From contig NC_058195.1 in NCBI RefSeq assembly GCF_907165205.1, positions 31,268,936-31,332,935 on the forward strand: a DNA stretch of 64,000 nucleotides, given 5' to 3'. Under the pieces are notes generated by a model. The model ran no database searches. It saw only the letters and a program-made list of their open reading frames with translations, and was not told where the DNA came from. Below, piece by piece: positions 36,060 through 48,847 of this stretch (the stretch's first letter is position 1; every line of letters begins with the position of its first letter). Origin of the DNA: Coccinella septempunctata. Lineage: Eukaryota > Arthropoda > Insecta > Coleoptera > Coccinellidae. A program made the translations under genes and the position numbers.

Positions 36060-39000
36060 TTAAACTATATCACCTCTTTTATAAAATAAAAGATAAGGAA
36101 CTCTGTCTCCATGCGGTTTCAAAACACTTTCCACTGACACTGACCTCACTTTTGCATCGTCAAACCTCAACCAAGTATGATGTCCAGAATGGAACGCGTC
36201 CGCCACATAGTGTCCCTTGCTGGCCTCTTTACCTTCATGGTAAACGACAGCGAAAAGCTTGTACTGTTTCTCTGAAGAACTGCTAGGTTTTCCCGACAGG
36301 ATCTTGGAATCAACCTGGAGGTCGATGGGGAACTCCACCTTCTTCATAATCTTCGTGCAACCGTTCCCATTGTAACGGAAACATTGCAGATGGAGGACAA
36401 GAACAGCCGGCAGTTTCTCGATCAGCACCTGCTGCCACGCTTCCACCTTTTGATTCGTCTTGGCCGAAGTTATTCCTTCAAGTTGATTCTTTATCGTCAG
36501 CTGTTCCAGGGCTTCCGTGATGGTTTTGGCCGTCCTGATGTTCAGCTGAAGAGTCAGGAACGGCTGTATGTTTTCTGTGGATTCATCTCCCGTTTTGTGG
36601 ATCTTTGAACACAAGAGTCCGCCGAATATGTCGCTGATTGGAGTTTTGTCGAATTGAACCTTTCTCGTGATGTTACGCTTGTTCTTTGGTCCCATTTGTT
36701 TCCAGTCTTCGGAGTCGTGATTCATTTCTATTTTGTTCTCAGTTTTGCAGGATTCGATTATCTGAAAGGACAAAAAAAGTTGTGAGATACGACAAGCAAT
36801 AATATTTTGAATGTAATAATGTGAACTTATGCCAAACACCACGTACATTCGAATAATAAAAGAAGAGAAGGAAATACTTGACTAAGTTTCACAATTTTAA
36901 TTGAACTATTTGTTGCAATTAAAAAATATTGATCTTAAATTCATCATTTTCATTCTCAAAATTCAATTCAGCATTCATTTAAACTGCAATTTAATTGTGA
37001 GGAGTTTTAAAAGACTATAGTTGAGTTCACTTTGGAGGTAGAGGAAGTTTGTATTTCTTAAATATTCAGATTAAAAGAGTGAATGAATCGATGTCGATAC
37101 AAGAGGATGTATTGATATCTAGTTAGCATAGACCAGTTCCATGCATAAAAAATTATTGCGTTACCATAGCAACGAACAAAATAACTCATCAGAAGTGTCA
37201 GTGTGAAGTTTGAAGTCAAAAAAGTAAACCAGAGTTACGCAATAAATCAAAAGAAAGAAGATGTCCACCGAAATTGTGAAAATCGAAAAATTTGAGTATC
37301 GAGCCATCGTCAAGTACGTGTATTTAAAATGGTTACGGGGTAAGCAGATTTTCGAAGATATGCTTAATATCCTTGATGATCAATGTCCTCCGTATGCGAC
37401 CATGAAAAATTGGACTGCAAGCTTCAAAAGAGGTAAATTTTCCATTGAAGATGATGACCGATCGGGAAAGACAGTTTATGTGTGAGTCTCCGAGAATATC
37501 GATGCAGTTCATGACATGATTTTATCAGACCGTCGAATTAGGCTAAAACGGATATCTGAAGCACTGAATATTTCATGCGAACGCGTTCATCATATAGTTT
37601 ACGTCAATTTGGACGTGAGAAAAATTGCTGCAAAATGGATCCCCAAATGTTTGAATGTTGACCTAAAGCGTGCGAGGGTAAAAGCATCGCGTTCGATCTG
37701 TGCTCGATTTGAAAACGATGTAGAATTCTTAAACCTAATTGTTACTATGGATGAGATTTGGGTACATTTCTACGATCCAGAAACGAAGCAAAAATCGATG
37801 AAATGGCAAAACTCTGGTTCTTCAAGACCCAAAATCGTCCAAAAATCGGCAAGAAAAGTTCTTGTTTCAGTTTTTTGGGATTGGCATGGAGTAACCATGA
37901 TTGATTTTTTGGATAAGGGTAGAACTATAACCGGAGATTACTATTAGACATTTCTGACCATTCTACGGGAAAAAATTGAGGAGAAAAAACCCGGAAAGCT
38001 ATCCAAAGGTGTTTTGTTTTTGCAGGACAACGTCCCTGCACACAAATCTAATAATGCCATGAAAAAAATCCGTGATCAAGAGTTTGAATTACTAGAACAC
38101 CCCCTTTATTCACCAGATTTGGCTCCATCCGACTATCATCTCTTTCCTCAACAGAAAGAACGTTTTAAAGGTCATAAATTTTCTTTCAACGAGGAGGTTA
38201 TAAAAGCTGTAGAGTTCTGGTTTTGAGAGCAAGAAGAAACATCTTTTTGAAAGGTCTAGAGACGTTGCAGGTTCTTTGTAATAAATGCATATCCAATTAA
38301 GAGGAGAGTATGTTGATTAATAAAATATTTTGACATTGAAATTTTGTTTGGTTCTATAGTAGACTAAGAATTTTTCAATATATCCTCGTATGTACCAATA
38401 AGAAGAATTTAAGATGAATATTTTTCAATGGTAAAGATCTATTCTGCAGATTGAATCAACAACTGGTTTCTCTAATCTCTGTATAACTCCCAACCACTTC
38501 GTAGATTTCTATCATGTAAAATTTGTACATAAAGGTGATAAAGGTAAACGTTTAGATCTTTGAAAATTCCTAGAAATATCCTCAGCCCAAAAACAAAGTA
38601 TACCAATTGTAAACGATCAATTAAATTTTAGCCTATCTCCGATTTCAACATGAGTTTAATGATATGAAACCGGAAACACGCGTATCAACAAATATCTTAA
38701 TTAAAAATTGCGAAACCGAGTCAAGTGTTCTAGTTCATCATGTTTAACCAAGAGTCATGCGATTAATCAATAATTTCGACTACTTACATTCATCATTTCG
38801 TCCTTCAGTCCGTTCAGCAGTAGACCCAAAAATTCCTCAGCGTCCTCTTGACGTCCCTCGACAAGAAACGAGTCGCTTCTGGTATCATTCAGGATGGTGT
38901 AGATCGAAGAGGCTTCGATCGAGTCGCCGCAGGAGAAGTCGAAACTCCCCTGTTTCTTCTTGTTCCTTTTCGATATACGGTTTAGGTAGGAATCGGGCAG

Positions 39001-40453
39001 CTTCTCGAAATTATTGATGAATTTGCACCTGGAAGATTTCAAATTGATTTAGATGCTGTCAAAGCGAAGGATTGTTATAAAACTTACATGTTCTTTATGA
39101 TGGGTGGTAGGCCGTGTCCATTCTCCGTCAAATTCTTCGAAAGTTCTATCAGCAGATTGCATAAAGGTGGGCAGGCCAGCAAAGCTTGTAAAATCGAATT
39201 GATGTAGCAATAATTGCTCCTATTGATTAAGCCTCTTGGTTGTAGATTAGCACTTTTTCCATCAATTTCGAAGTTCGATAGAAATTCTGGAAATAAAATG
39301 AAATGTTGAGTAACAAATATAGAAAAAGTTTATTGATATCACAACAAAAATAATTGATTCTTCAACTCAAACAACTGACTATGTAAAACCTAAACGTTTT
39401 TCTACTCAAAAAATTTAATCAAAGTCTCTTCAACAACTAACCTGCTAGTCTGTGAGTGGCTGGATCAATAGTTCTGCTTTTTTCAACAGTGTCCAACGAT
39501 TTAACTTTCTCATCACTGCGTTCAGTCACTAACTCTCCATTTGTCGTGGGTTCCTCTTTCTTGAAGAGACTCGTCCATGATTTCTTCGCCCATACGTTTA
39601 CAGGTTCATTAACATCTGATTTGACTCCATTTTTTTTCACATCACACGTCTGGACCTTCACAGGCTTATTCTTCATTTCTTCAGTCTTGTTCGAGGATGT
39701 TGCCACAATATTTTCAACTTTAACAGGCATCACTTCGGTATTACTTTCGATCAGGTTCGATATTGGGGCACTCGGTGAATTGCGAAGTTCTTCCGCAATT
39801 TCATTGGAGGGAACTGTTTCTTTGTCAGCCGTTGTAGAAACTTGTGTGGGAATGAAATGATCCGTCTTAGAAGTGGGTGTATCAACAGATATAGCATTGT
39901 CGTATGAGATCAGTGTTTCTTCATCAACGTCTGATGGCTTCTTACATTCGACTGCTGCATTTGGTTTTCTGTGTAATTTTTCTGAAAATAAGTCGATTAT
40001 TAAATTTCTAGTTACAACAAATCTTTCTTGGACTACATTTGCAAGGATATTATTATTGAAAAATACATCACAATACTCACTTTGGGGAGATTTCTTCTTG
40101 AGAGTCCAAGGCAAGGAGATTCTTTGAGGGGTATCGGACAGACAAGAATTTATGTGACGAATCTCGTCCACTTCCAACCCTGTTATATCTAAAAACTGCA
40201 TATTCTGAAAATAAAATTAATATTAATGTCATTTCAGATATTGAAGTTGATATAATGTTATATTCAAAGTGCTGAAAATATCTTTGAACTTCTAGAGATA
40301 CTACCATATAGGTACATGATCATTTTCAAATAAAAAAATAACACATACCTGTTTGAAACAGAAAATCTGAACAACAAACAAATTATTGAATAGCAACCAA
40401 CTGACTAGAGATAAAAAAAAAGAATTACTTACATCCATAACTTGAAAATTCAT
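36060..40453 (-). CDS. Usp10: Ubiquitin carboxyl-terminal hydrolase 10, copy 4
   Basis: Exons, minus-strand order: 40433-40453, 40349-40366, 39442-40204, 39088-39286, 38788-39028, 36060-36761. The 647-residue frame, all GT-AG borders and Cys294, His598 and Asp615 are intact. The protein appears the same as copy 2 (Glu315). A silent change occurs near 36608 (Cys codon TGT instead of TGC). AATAAA at 36030-36035 and 35902-35907. Confidence 0.92.
37100..38388 (+). mobile_element. mariner transposon in USP10 intron 5, unit 4
   Basis: 1289 bp, TA-flanked, same insertion site as the other units. Confidence 0.85.
37261..38244 (+). pseudogene. mariner transposase, inactivated, unit 4
   Basis: Shared stops at 37483-37485, 37945-37947 and 38224-38226. 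Private changes include KQIF for KQIY, SNNAM for SNVAM, and KGHKF for KGRKF. Confidence 0.85.
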
Positions 40454-40567
40454 CAATCATCAATCACAACACTGTAATATCACCTTAAAGTTCGTTTATA
40501 ATATTCGAAAACTTGCGAGTATTCAAACAGTCTAAACAATCTTAACACCATTAAGGTTAACTCAACT

Positions 40568-40684
40568 GACTGACCGAAAAATGACTGCTAGGTTATATAG
40601 CACGCTACCGTTTCTACCTTTCTACCTAATTTCGTCGTTTCTGACCAATGGCATCATGCTTCTACCTGGGGTTGGGACCGCCCC
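40568..40684 (-). promoter_or_regulatory. USP10-4 core promoter
   Basis: TATATAA at 40593-40599 (minus strand) with the TCAGTC initiator about 28 bases downstream, and the CCAAT and GC boxes upstream. Confidence 0.65.
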
Positions 40685-40793
40685 CTTGCGCACAATTTGG
40701 AAATCTGACTACTTTTCGATTTCAAATGTTGTTATTCTATATTTGATAATAGATATTACAATATCTATTTCTTCAGTTAAAAGCGCATACTGA

Positions 40794-43700
40794 TATTTTT
40801 CTAGAAAAATTGAGTTTTATTTCATCTAATTTTTGTATTTTCGTTTTCGTCACAAATCATTTTTATTATTTTATCGCGTAAAATTCAAAAATGGAACATA
40901 CCGGAACTCTTCTAAGATGTAAGTTTCGTCGAAGAAAAGGAATCATTTCAATGAAATCTAATTCTTCAATATTTATCATATTCTTTTCTATTTGACTCAA
41001 ACGTTATGCCCTGAACTTTTTTTGCCTGTTGGATTAGTGGATAGGTACTCTTAATTTTTTCGAAACAATTTAAGGCCTAAAATGAATAGTTGAATTGTGT
41101 GAAATTTGCAGTTTTCCATATTTTTTTAAATCTATACAGGGTAAGTCTTTAACTCGTACAATAATTTCATAAGTAGATTCTTGAGTTAAAAAAACGCTCT
41201 TTTCCCATATCATTTTTTTCGATTCGACCCTGATGAATAGATTTAGTAATTTTGAATTTTCATAAGGAGATAGGTGATCTAATAACTCAATTTGGGTTAT
41301 TAGTTTACTGGTGACACATCTGTATATCTTCTAAAAAGAGTTGTAATCAGCCAAAGTACCCAATTTTTAAAAATTCACAGATACTTTTCAATTTTTCAAC
41401 ATCAAATTAATCGAAAACGTCGCATTATGAGAGAAAATATGAAGAACACTTTCATATTACAAAACTTTCGTCAAACTTAGTTTCAAGCGTTTAATTCTTT
41501 TTTTTGGTATTTTTCATGGTACGTAATGTTTAAATTAAAAAAACTGGAAGACGGGGGGTGATATCTTGTGTTCGAAAAGATTAGGTAACTAATCTTAAAT
41601 CCTCATACTTCTAAGTAGTAAAAACAATTGAATATAAAAACTTAAGAGTTTAAAATAATAGGTAGGTATACAGGGTGTCCAAAAACTAGTGAATCAAACG
41701 TCATACCACGATAGAGTAGATCAAATATTGAATGGCACCAACATTAGTTGAGCGAAAATGTACCGTTTCTGAAATAAACCTAACCTAAAGTTGCTGATTT
41801 TCAATCACAAGGCCAATTTGTGGAAGGATAGCGTTTTTTTCCCATATTATCACCCCTATAGAGGGGGTTTATCTTGAGTAATGAAAATCATGTAAAAAAA
41901 ACAATTGTTTTAATTTAGATTTACTTAGGTTATTGATCAACTACTTGAAATAATTTCAATAAGGGGAGATAAAACAATAAACTTAGTTCAGTTTAGTTTA
42001 TTGACTAAAATTCCTCAAAAATTTACAAGAAATGAAGGACCCAAAGGAGGCATAAATGCCATCTTAGTTCAATATAATTTAAAATCGATATCCTTCTTCA
42101 TAAACTGGCCCTGTGATCAAGAAAAATATTTCGAAAATCGACAACTTTAGGTATTTTAATAAAATTCTGATTATTTTGGAAACGGTGCATTTTCGTTGAA
42201 CTAATGTTGGTGTCATTCGATAATATTTGGTCTACTCTATCGTGGTGTGACGTTTGATTCACTAGATAGATAGATATATAGATAACTTTATTTTCACATC
42301 ACTGCAGCTCAACAAAGATACAAATGAAAAGAAAATACGTCACATTCAAAATTTGAACTAATCTAAAAACACAATATATAGGTAACAAACATATTCATCT
42401 CAATCTGTAACATGCTGAAAAAAATTCTTCAATGCTATATGGTTCTTTTCTCAAAATTAAGGACAATATGGTTTTTTAAAAGACTACAAAATTTCTCTCT
42501 TTCCTGATATTCGTTGGAAGGCAGTTGAAAAACCTTATTGAGCAATAAAATGCAGTTTTTTAGGTCATAGGTAATCTATGACTTGGATAGATTACAGAGT
42601 TTATTCTCCTAGTTTTGTTGTCGTTTCTATATTTAACGAATAGTTTTTGGACACCCTGTATATTATATCATGAAAAATGATTTTGAACAGTCAACTAATC
42701 TGAAGGATACGTAATTGAACAGTTTATTCAGGCACCTATATTACTCGTAAGCTTAACATCTTCATTATCGATTTCTCTGAAGGAACCCTTTTGCCCTTCA
42801 TAAAATCAAACAATATTGTTCCATAACTCATTTCTTTTGAAAAGCATGTCTTTTCAGACTTAACGTTTTATTATTTTTCTGAATTCTATTTCTTATCGAT
42901 ATTCATAATTACACCACATCCCTTTTGAAAATGGTCATTCTCCGAAGGGTTTGTATCCCTTTACCGCCGTTAATCGGAACTATTACCTACCTACCCATTT
43001 TCTAAGAAATTTCAATGAACGGATTATACAGATAAAAAAGTCTTAATTCATTTCCCAATATTTCGGTCAAGAAAGTTAATATGGGTGAACTTAAACATTA
43101 TTGAGGATAAATTCAGATGCATACCACCCGACGATATGAATATCGACAAGTGTTACGATCTGAATTGAGCTAGCCAATTTGCCATCGTCAAGGCCCCAAA
43201 TGGAGTACGCTCCACCGAAGAAAAGCAGATGCTGACCATGGTTTCGACCTCATTTGGCCTCATCAGAGCAACACAGCATTTTTCCACGGTGGAGAACGAA
43301 AGTTTTAAATCAGCATTTCAGTATTTTGAAAATGGTTCATTTCTCTTCTTCCACATAAGATTCGGTGAAATCCTGAATTTTACTTCCATTTAATGTGTCT
43401 TGTTTCGTTCAAAACCTTCCCGAGAGAATATAAAAAAAAAGTTATACAGTCAATGTAGAGTAAACTTTCATTAAAATTGAGATTTTCAGAAAAAACAGTT
43501 TTTAACTCAAATATTTCGGGTCTTTTTCAATGATAAATCACAGCGAATGTTTTTCCAAAAAGTTTGTTGTCCATTTCTATTCAAGATATTCACTAAGATT
43601 CAATTCGAAGTCCTCCAACATATGAAACACAATGGATAATAGAAAAATATTCATTATTCATGAGATAATAAAATTTTTTGTCACTATTCATTTTCTTGAT

Positions 43701-43820
43701 GAGAGAGAAAACTCATGATAATTTTCTTGAGAAATATGCTATTTACAATAGTTTTATTCCTTTTCCAGTTTTAAACTTTCGCAATTCTTGGTCATTAGAA
43801 GGCTAAGGAGTTTATTACAT
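40794..43820. other. Upstream DNA of unit 4, no gene seen
   Basis: Non-coding; holds the 988-bp inverted-repeat element and the hairpin-family fragment near 43113. Confidence 0.5.
41671..42658. mobile_element. ~0.98 kb inverted-repeat element, unit 4
   Basis: 988 bp, TA flanks, nested TATC-tailed fragment at 42266-42642. Confidence 0.8.
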
Positions 43821-43821
43821 A

Positions 43822-44334
43822 CTAGCTGACCCGGCAAACCTTGTTTTGCCATTTAAATTATTTCTAGGGTAGATAATAATAACTAACTCATCGTGATTGT
43901 GTGACAATGTGGCATACGAAAACCTATAAGTACTCTATGATTGCTCGATTGGTCGTAAGAAAAAGGAATGCCTTTTTTTCTGTTCTGTACAATTTTTTTT
44001 CAGAATATTTAGTTATATAAACCTTGCCCTAACAATAATAAACACAACAAATAAAGAATTGTCCAATTTGGTGCGATCGTTTGAACAATAAAGCATTTTG
44101 AAGTAAATCATAGACCCTCTTTCATTATTATATATAGACTAGCTAACCCGGCAAACCTAGTTTTGCCATTTAAATTATTTCTAGGGTAGATAATAATAAC
44201 TAACTCATCGTGATTGTGTGACAATGTGGCATATGAAAACCTATAAGTACTCTATGATTGCTCGATTGGTCGTAAGAAAAAGGAATGCCTTTTTTTCTGT
44301 ACTCTACAATTTTTTTTGGGAATAATTTGTTATA
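43822..44334 (+). repeat. Tandem pair of ~318-bp dispersed repeats, unit 5
   Basis: Copies begin at 43823 and 44140; the second resumes at 45947-46032. Confidence 0.75.
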
Positions 44335-45946
44335 CAGGGTGTCCCGTAAAGACAACGTCAAACGAAAACGAAAAGTAGATCAGAATGTGCTCTAACTGAT
44401 GTGAAAAAATCGTTCATATGAAAGTTTCACAGTTTTCGAGATATTTGATGTTTTATGAAAATGTCGAATTTTTTCACTTAAAATGCTTTCTCTCTTGCGG
44501 AAGCTACAATTAAATACTTTTCGAATCAGTTTTTTTTCCGTAAATTTTGTTGAATGATTACCTCAATTCATGCAATGAAAAATACCACAAAATATTATAC
44601 AGGGATTCTGAAAAAAAAAATTAAAATTCATGTTCTGAAGGAAGTGTTTTTTTGTGCTGAATTCTATCTGACGTGGTATAAAAAAAAGACACTAGACCTT
44701 TTCTGCATATTACGTTGAAAAGTTGCCCATTTTGTGAGGATTCCGAAAAGGTAAAATACGGGTGATAACCTTCGTCACGAAAAAAGATGTTTGAATGTTT
44801 ATCGAGAATGGAGCATTTCTGTGAAAAACTGATTTTGTCACCTTTTCCACAAATTCTTTCATTTTGCAGATTCTGCTGTAACATATTGAATGATTCGCTT
44901 GAAAAATGTCAGTTAGTCCCTAAATTACTTATAAAATGAAATTATTCTGTTTTTTTCTTTAATTGCAATGATATAATAATAATAACGCACAGGACCTTCA
45001 ACATCAACAAATCTATTGTGAAGAAACTTCATAAAAATATCAATAATAAAAATTCAGGATTCTTATGAGAGCAAATGCTCAAAATGACCACCCCCTTCGC
45101 TAATACATGCCCATCATCTATTGAGAAATACCTTTTTTAAAACCATACAAACTTCTCCCCGCTATTTTGGCTGCTGAAATACGAATGCGGTGTGCTTCAT
45201 CTCTTATGGGATTCGAATAAATTTCCTTTTTTCAAAAAACCCCAGTAAAAAATTCCAGAGGATTTAAGTCTGGTGAATCATTGAATCGCATCACATCATA
45301 TCGATGTTCGAGAGTTCTTTAGGCAAAGAAAAAGAAATAATAAAACTCATTCAGTGAATTAGCATCTTAATAACATTTTGTTGATTTGTTGATTGATTAT
45401 TTCCAGCAGGAAGTGCAAAATTAAAGTATTTATGGAAAAAGTGAGAAAAGCAGTTTTTCAAAGAAATGTTCCATTCTCGATAAACATTCAAATATCTTTT
45501 TTCGTGACGAAGGTTATCACCTGTATTTTACCTTTTCGGAATCCTCACAGAATAGGCAACATTTCAACGTAATATGCAGAAAAGGTCTAGTGTCTTTTTT
45601 TTATACCACGTCAGATAGAATTCAGCACAAAAAAACACTTCCTTCAGAACATGAATTTCAATTTTTTTTTCCAGAATCCCTGTATAATATTTCGTGGTAT
45701 TTTTCATTGCATGAATTGGAGTAATCATTCAACAAAATTTACGGAAAAAAACTGATACGAAAAGTATTTAATTGTAGCTTCCGCAAGAGAGAAAGCAGTT
45801 TAAGTGAAAAAATTCAACATTTTCATAAAACATCAAATATCTCGAAAACTGTGAGACTTTCATATGAACGATTTTTTCACATCAGGTAGAGTACATTCTG
45901 ATCTACTTTCCGTTTTAGTTTGACGTGGTCTTTACGGGATACCCTG
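44335..45946. mobile_element. 1.6 kb long-arm inverted-repeat element, unit 5
   Basis: 1612 bp. The right terminal repeat has a change (GGGATACCCTG for GGGACACCCTG). Confidence 0.85.
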
Positions 45947-46302
45947 TATAAACCTTGCCCTTACAATAATAAACACAACAAATAAAGCATTTTGAAGTAA
46001 ACCATAGATCCTCTTTTATTAATATATAGATTATCTTTTAGTCTATGTTTTTTTTTTCATTCACTGCTAATTCAGGCTTTTTTCAATCGTTCATTCCGGG
46101 GAAATTCTGCTCAATAAAACTGAGGAAATATATTATAAAGTCTGTTTATTAAAATATAGTATATATTTACATAACATCATAAATATAATTATAATTTTTC
46201 AGATTTACAATACAGTACTCATAAAATAACAAAAAACAATTTTAGTCGATCCTTTTCGCTAATATGTACAAATTTATCATTCTATAGTTCAATTTATACA
46301 CC

Positions 46303-47004
46303 TTAAACTATATCACCTCTTTTATAAAATAAAAGATAAGGAACTCTGTCTCCATGCGGTTTCAAAACACTTTCCACTGACACTGACCTCACTTTTGCAT
46401 CGTCAAACCTCAACCAAGTATGATGTCCAGAATGGAACGCGTCCGCCACATAGTGTCCCTTGCTGGCCTCTTTACCTTCATGGTAAACGACAGCGAAAAG
46501 CTTGTACTGTTTCTCTGAAGAACTGCTAGGTTTTCCCGACAGGATCTTGGAATCAACCTGGAGGTCGATGGGGAACTCCACCTTCTTCATAATCTTCGTG
46601 CAACCGTTCCCATTGTAACGGAAACATTGCAGATGGAGGACAAGAACAGCCGGCAGTTTCTCGATCAGCACCTGCTGCCACGCTTCCACCTTTTGATTCG
46701 TCTTGGCCGAAGTTATTCCTTCAAGTTGATTCTTTATCGTCAGCTGTTCCAGGGCTTCCGTGATGGTTTTGGCCGTCCTGATGTTCAGCTGAAGAGTCAG
46801 GAACGGCTGTATGTTTTCTGTGGATTCATCTCCCGTTTTGTGGATCTTTGAGCACAAGAGTCCGCCGAATATGTCGCTGATTGGAGTTTTGTCGAATTGA
46901 ACCTTTCTCGTGATGTTACGCTTGTTCTTTGGTCCCATTTGTTTCCAGTCTTCGGAGTCGTGATTCATTTCTATTTTGTTCTCAGTTTTGCAGGATTCGA
47001 TTAT
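46303..47004 (-). pseudogene. USP10 fragment, last exon only, copy 5
   Basis: This is USP10 exon 6 (codons 415-647) with its acceptor site, His598 and Asp615 intact and a protein sequence identical to the other copies. Because the unit ends in intron 5, it has no Cys box, start codon or promoter, so it cannot make an active enzyme by itself. The proximal poly(A) signal is changed to GATAAA (46273-46278); the distal one at 46145-46150 is kept. Confidence 0.9.
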
Positions 47005-47219
47005 CTGAAAGGACAAAAAAAGTTGTGAGATACGACAAGCAATAATATTTTGAATGTAATAATGTGAACTTATGCCAAACACCACGTACATTCGAATAAT
47101 AAAAGAAGAGAAGGAAATACTTGACTAAGTTTCACAATTTTAATTGAACTATTTGTTGCCATTAAAAAATATTGATCTTAAATTCATCATTTTCATTTTC
47201 AAAATTCAATTCAGCATTC

Positions 47220-47688
47220 AGCAGTCTACATCGTTTTCAAATCGAGCACAGATCGAACGCGATGCTTTTACCCTCGCACGCTTTAGGTCAACATTCAAAC
47301 ATTTGGGGATCCATTTTGCAGCAATTTTTCTCACGTCCAAATTGACGTAAATTATATGATGAACGCGTTCGCATGAAATATTCAGTGCTTCAGATATCCG
47401 TTTTAGTCTAATTCGACGGTCTGATAAAATCATGTCATGAACTGCATCGATATTCTCGGAGACTCACACATAAACTGTCTTTCCCGATCGGTCATCATCT
47501 TCAATGGAAAATTTACCTCTTTTGAAGCTTGCAGTCCAATTTTTCACGGTCGCATACGGAGGATATTGATCATCAAGGATATTAAGCATATCTTCGTTAA
47601 TCTGCTTACCCCGTAACCATTTTAAATACACGTACTTGACGATGGCTCGATACTCAAATTTTTCGATTTTCACAATTTCGGTGGACAT
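47220..47688 (-). pseudogene. mariner transposase N-terminal fragment, unit 6
   Basis: Codons from MSTEIVK to FENDVD are present with the shared first stop (47464-47466). The catalytic region is missing beyond the junction. Private changes: KQIN for KQIY and QYPPY for QCPPY. Confidence 0.85.
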
Positions 47689-47849
47689 CTTCTTTCTTTT
47701 GATTTATTGCGTAACTCTGGTTTACTTTTTTGACTTCAAACTTCACACTGACACTTCTGATGAGTTATTTTGTTCGTTGCTATGATAACGCAATAATTTT
47801 TTATGCATGGAACTGGTCTATGCTAACTAGATATCAATACATCCTCTTG
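47220..47849 (-). mobile_element. Truncated mariner, 5' half, unit 6
   Basis: The 5' terminal repeat is at the right (CCTCTTG ending at 47849, then TA). The element is cut at 47220, the inversion junction, leaving about half of it. Confidence 0.85.
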
Positions 47850-48847
47850 TATCGACATCGATTCATTCACTCTTTTAATCTGAATATTTAAGAAATACAA
47901 ACTTCCTCTACCTCCAAAGTGAACTCAACTATAGTCTTTTAAAACTCCTCACAATTAAATTGCAGTTTAAATGAATGCTGAATTGATTTTTGAAAATGAA
48001 AATGATGTTATATGTACCAATAAGAAGAATTTAAGATCAATATTTTTTAATGGCAACAAATAGTTCAATTAAAATTGTGAAACTTAGTCAAGTATTTCCT
48101 TCTCTTCTTTTATTATTCGAATGTACGTGGTGTTTGGCATAAGTTCACATTATTACATTCAAAATATTATTGCTTGTCGTATCTCACAACTTTTTTTGTC
48201 CTTTCAGATAATCGAATCCTGCAAAACTGAGAACAAAATAGAAATGAATCACGACTCCGAAGACTGGAAACAAATGGGACCAAAGAACAAGCGTAACATC
48301 ACGAGAAAGGTTCAATTCGACAAAACTCCAATCAGCGACATATTCGGCGGACTCTTGTGCTCAAAGATCCACAAAACGGGAGATGAATCCACAGAAAACA
48401 TACAGCCGTTCCTGACTCTTCAGCTGAACATCAGGACGGCCAAAACCATCACGGAAGCCCTGGAACAGCTGACGATAAAGAATCAACTTGAAGGAATAAC
48501 TTCGGCCAAGACGAATCAAAAGGTGGAAGCGTGGCAGCAGGTGCTGATCGAGAAACTGCCGGCTGTTCTTGTCCTCCATCTGCAATGTTTCCGTTACAAT
48601 GGGAACGGTTGCACGAAGATTATGAAGAAGGTGGAGTTCCCCATCGACCTCCAGGTTGATTCCAAGATCCTGTCGGGAAAACCTAGCAGTTCTTCAGAGA
48701 AACAGTACAAGCTTTTCGCTGTCGTTTACCATGAAGGTAAAGAGGCCAGCAAGGGACACTACCCATACAGCACATGACGTCCAATGGACGTCCATTTTAT
48801 ATCCAAATGAAGTACAAACGTCCACGGACCTTATATGGAAGTCCAAT

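Larger units (their letters stand above)
33578..43820 (-). repeat. USP10 amplicon unit 4 (10,243 bp)
   Basis: Same organisation. It keeps the 12-bp segment near 35029 and the 23-bp segment near 43278. It shares some single-base states with unit 1 (for example CGAAAAATGAC in the leader region and TTTCAAGCG upstream) where units 2 and 3 differ, although its indels match unit 2. Confidence 0.95.
43821..47219 (-). repeat. USP10 amplicon unit 5, truncated (3,399 bp)
   Basis: It keeps the dispersed repeats, long-arm element, USP10 last exon and ~215 bp of intron 5, then stops abruptly at 47219 just before where the mariner would start. The next base belongs to mariner sequence in the opposite direction. 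The promoter and exons 1-5 are absent. Confidence 0.95.

Noticed and set aside
2932..43820. Retroposition as the source of the USP10 copies
   Set aside because: All intact copies keep five introns, the promoter and the flanking transposons, so duplication was DNA-based.
46303..47091. Exon-6 frame extended upstream as a stand-alone 262-residue protein
   Set aside because: The first 29 codons are intron 5 sequence before a clear polypyrimidine-CAG acceptor. The product would lack the catalytic Cys.
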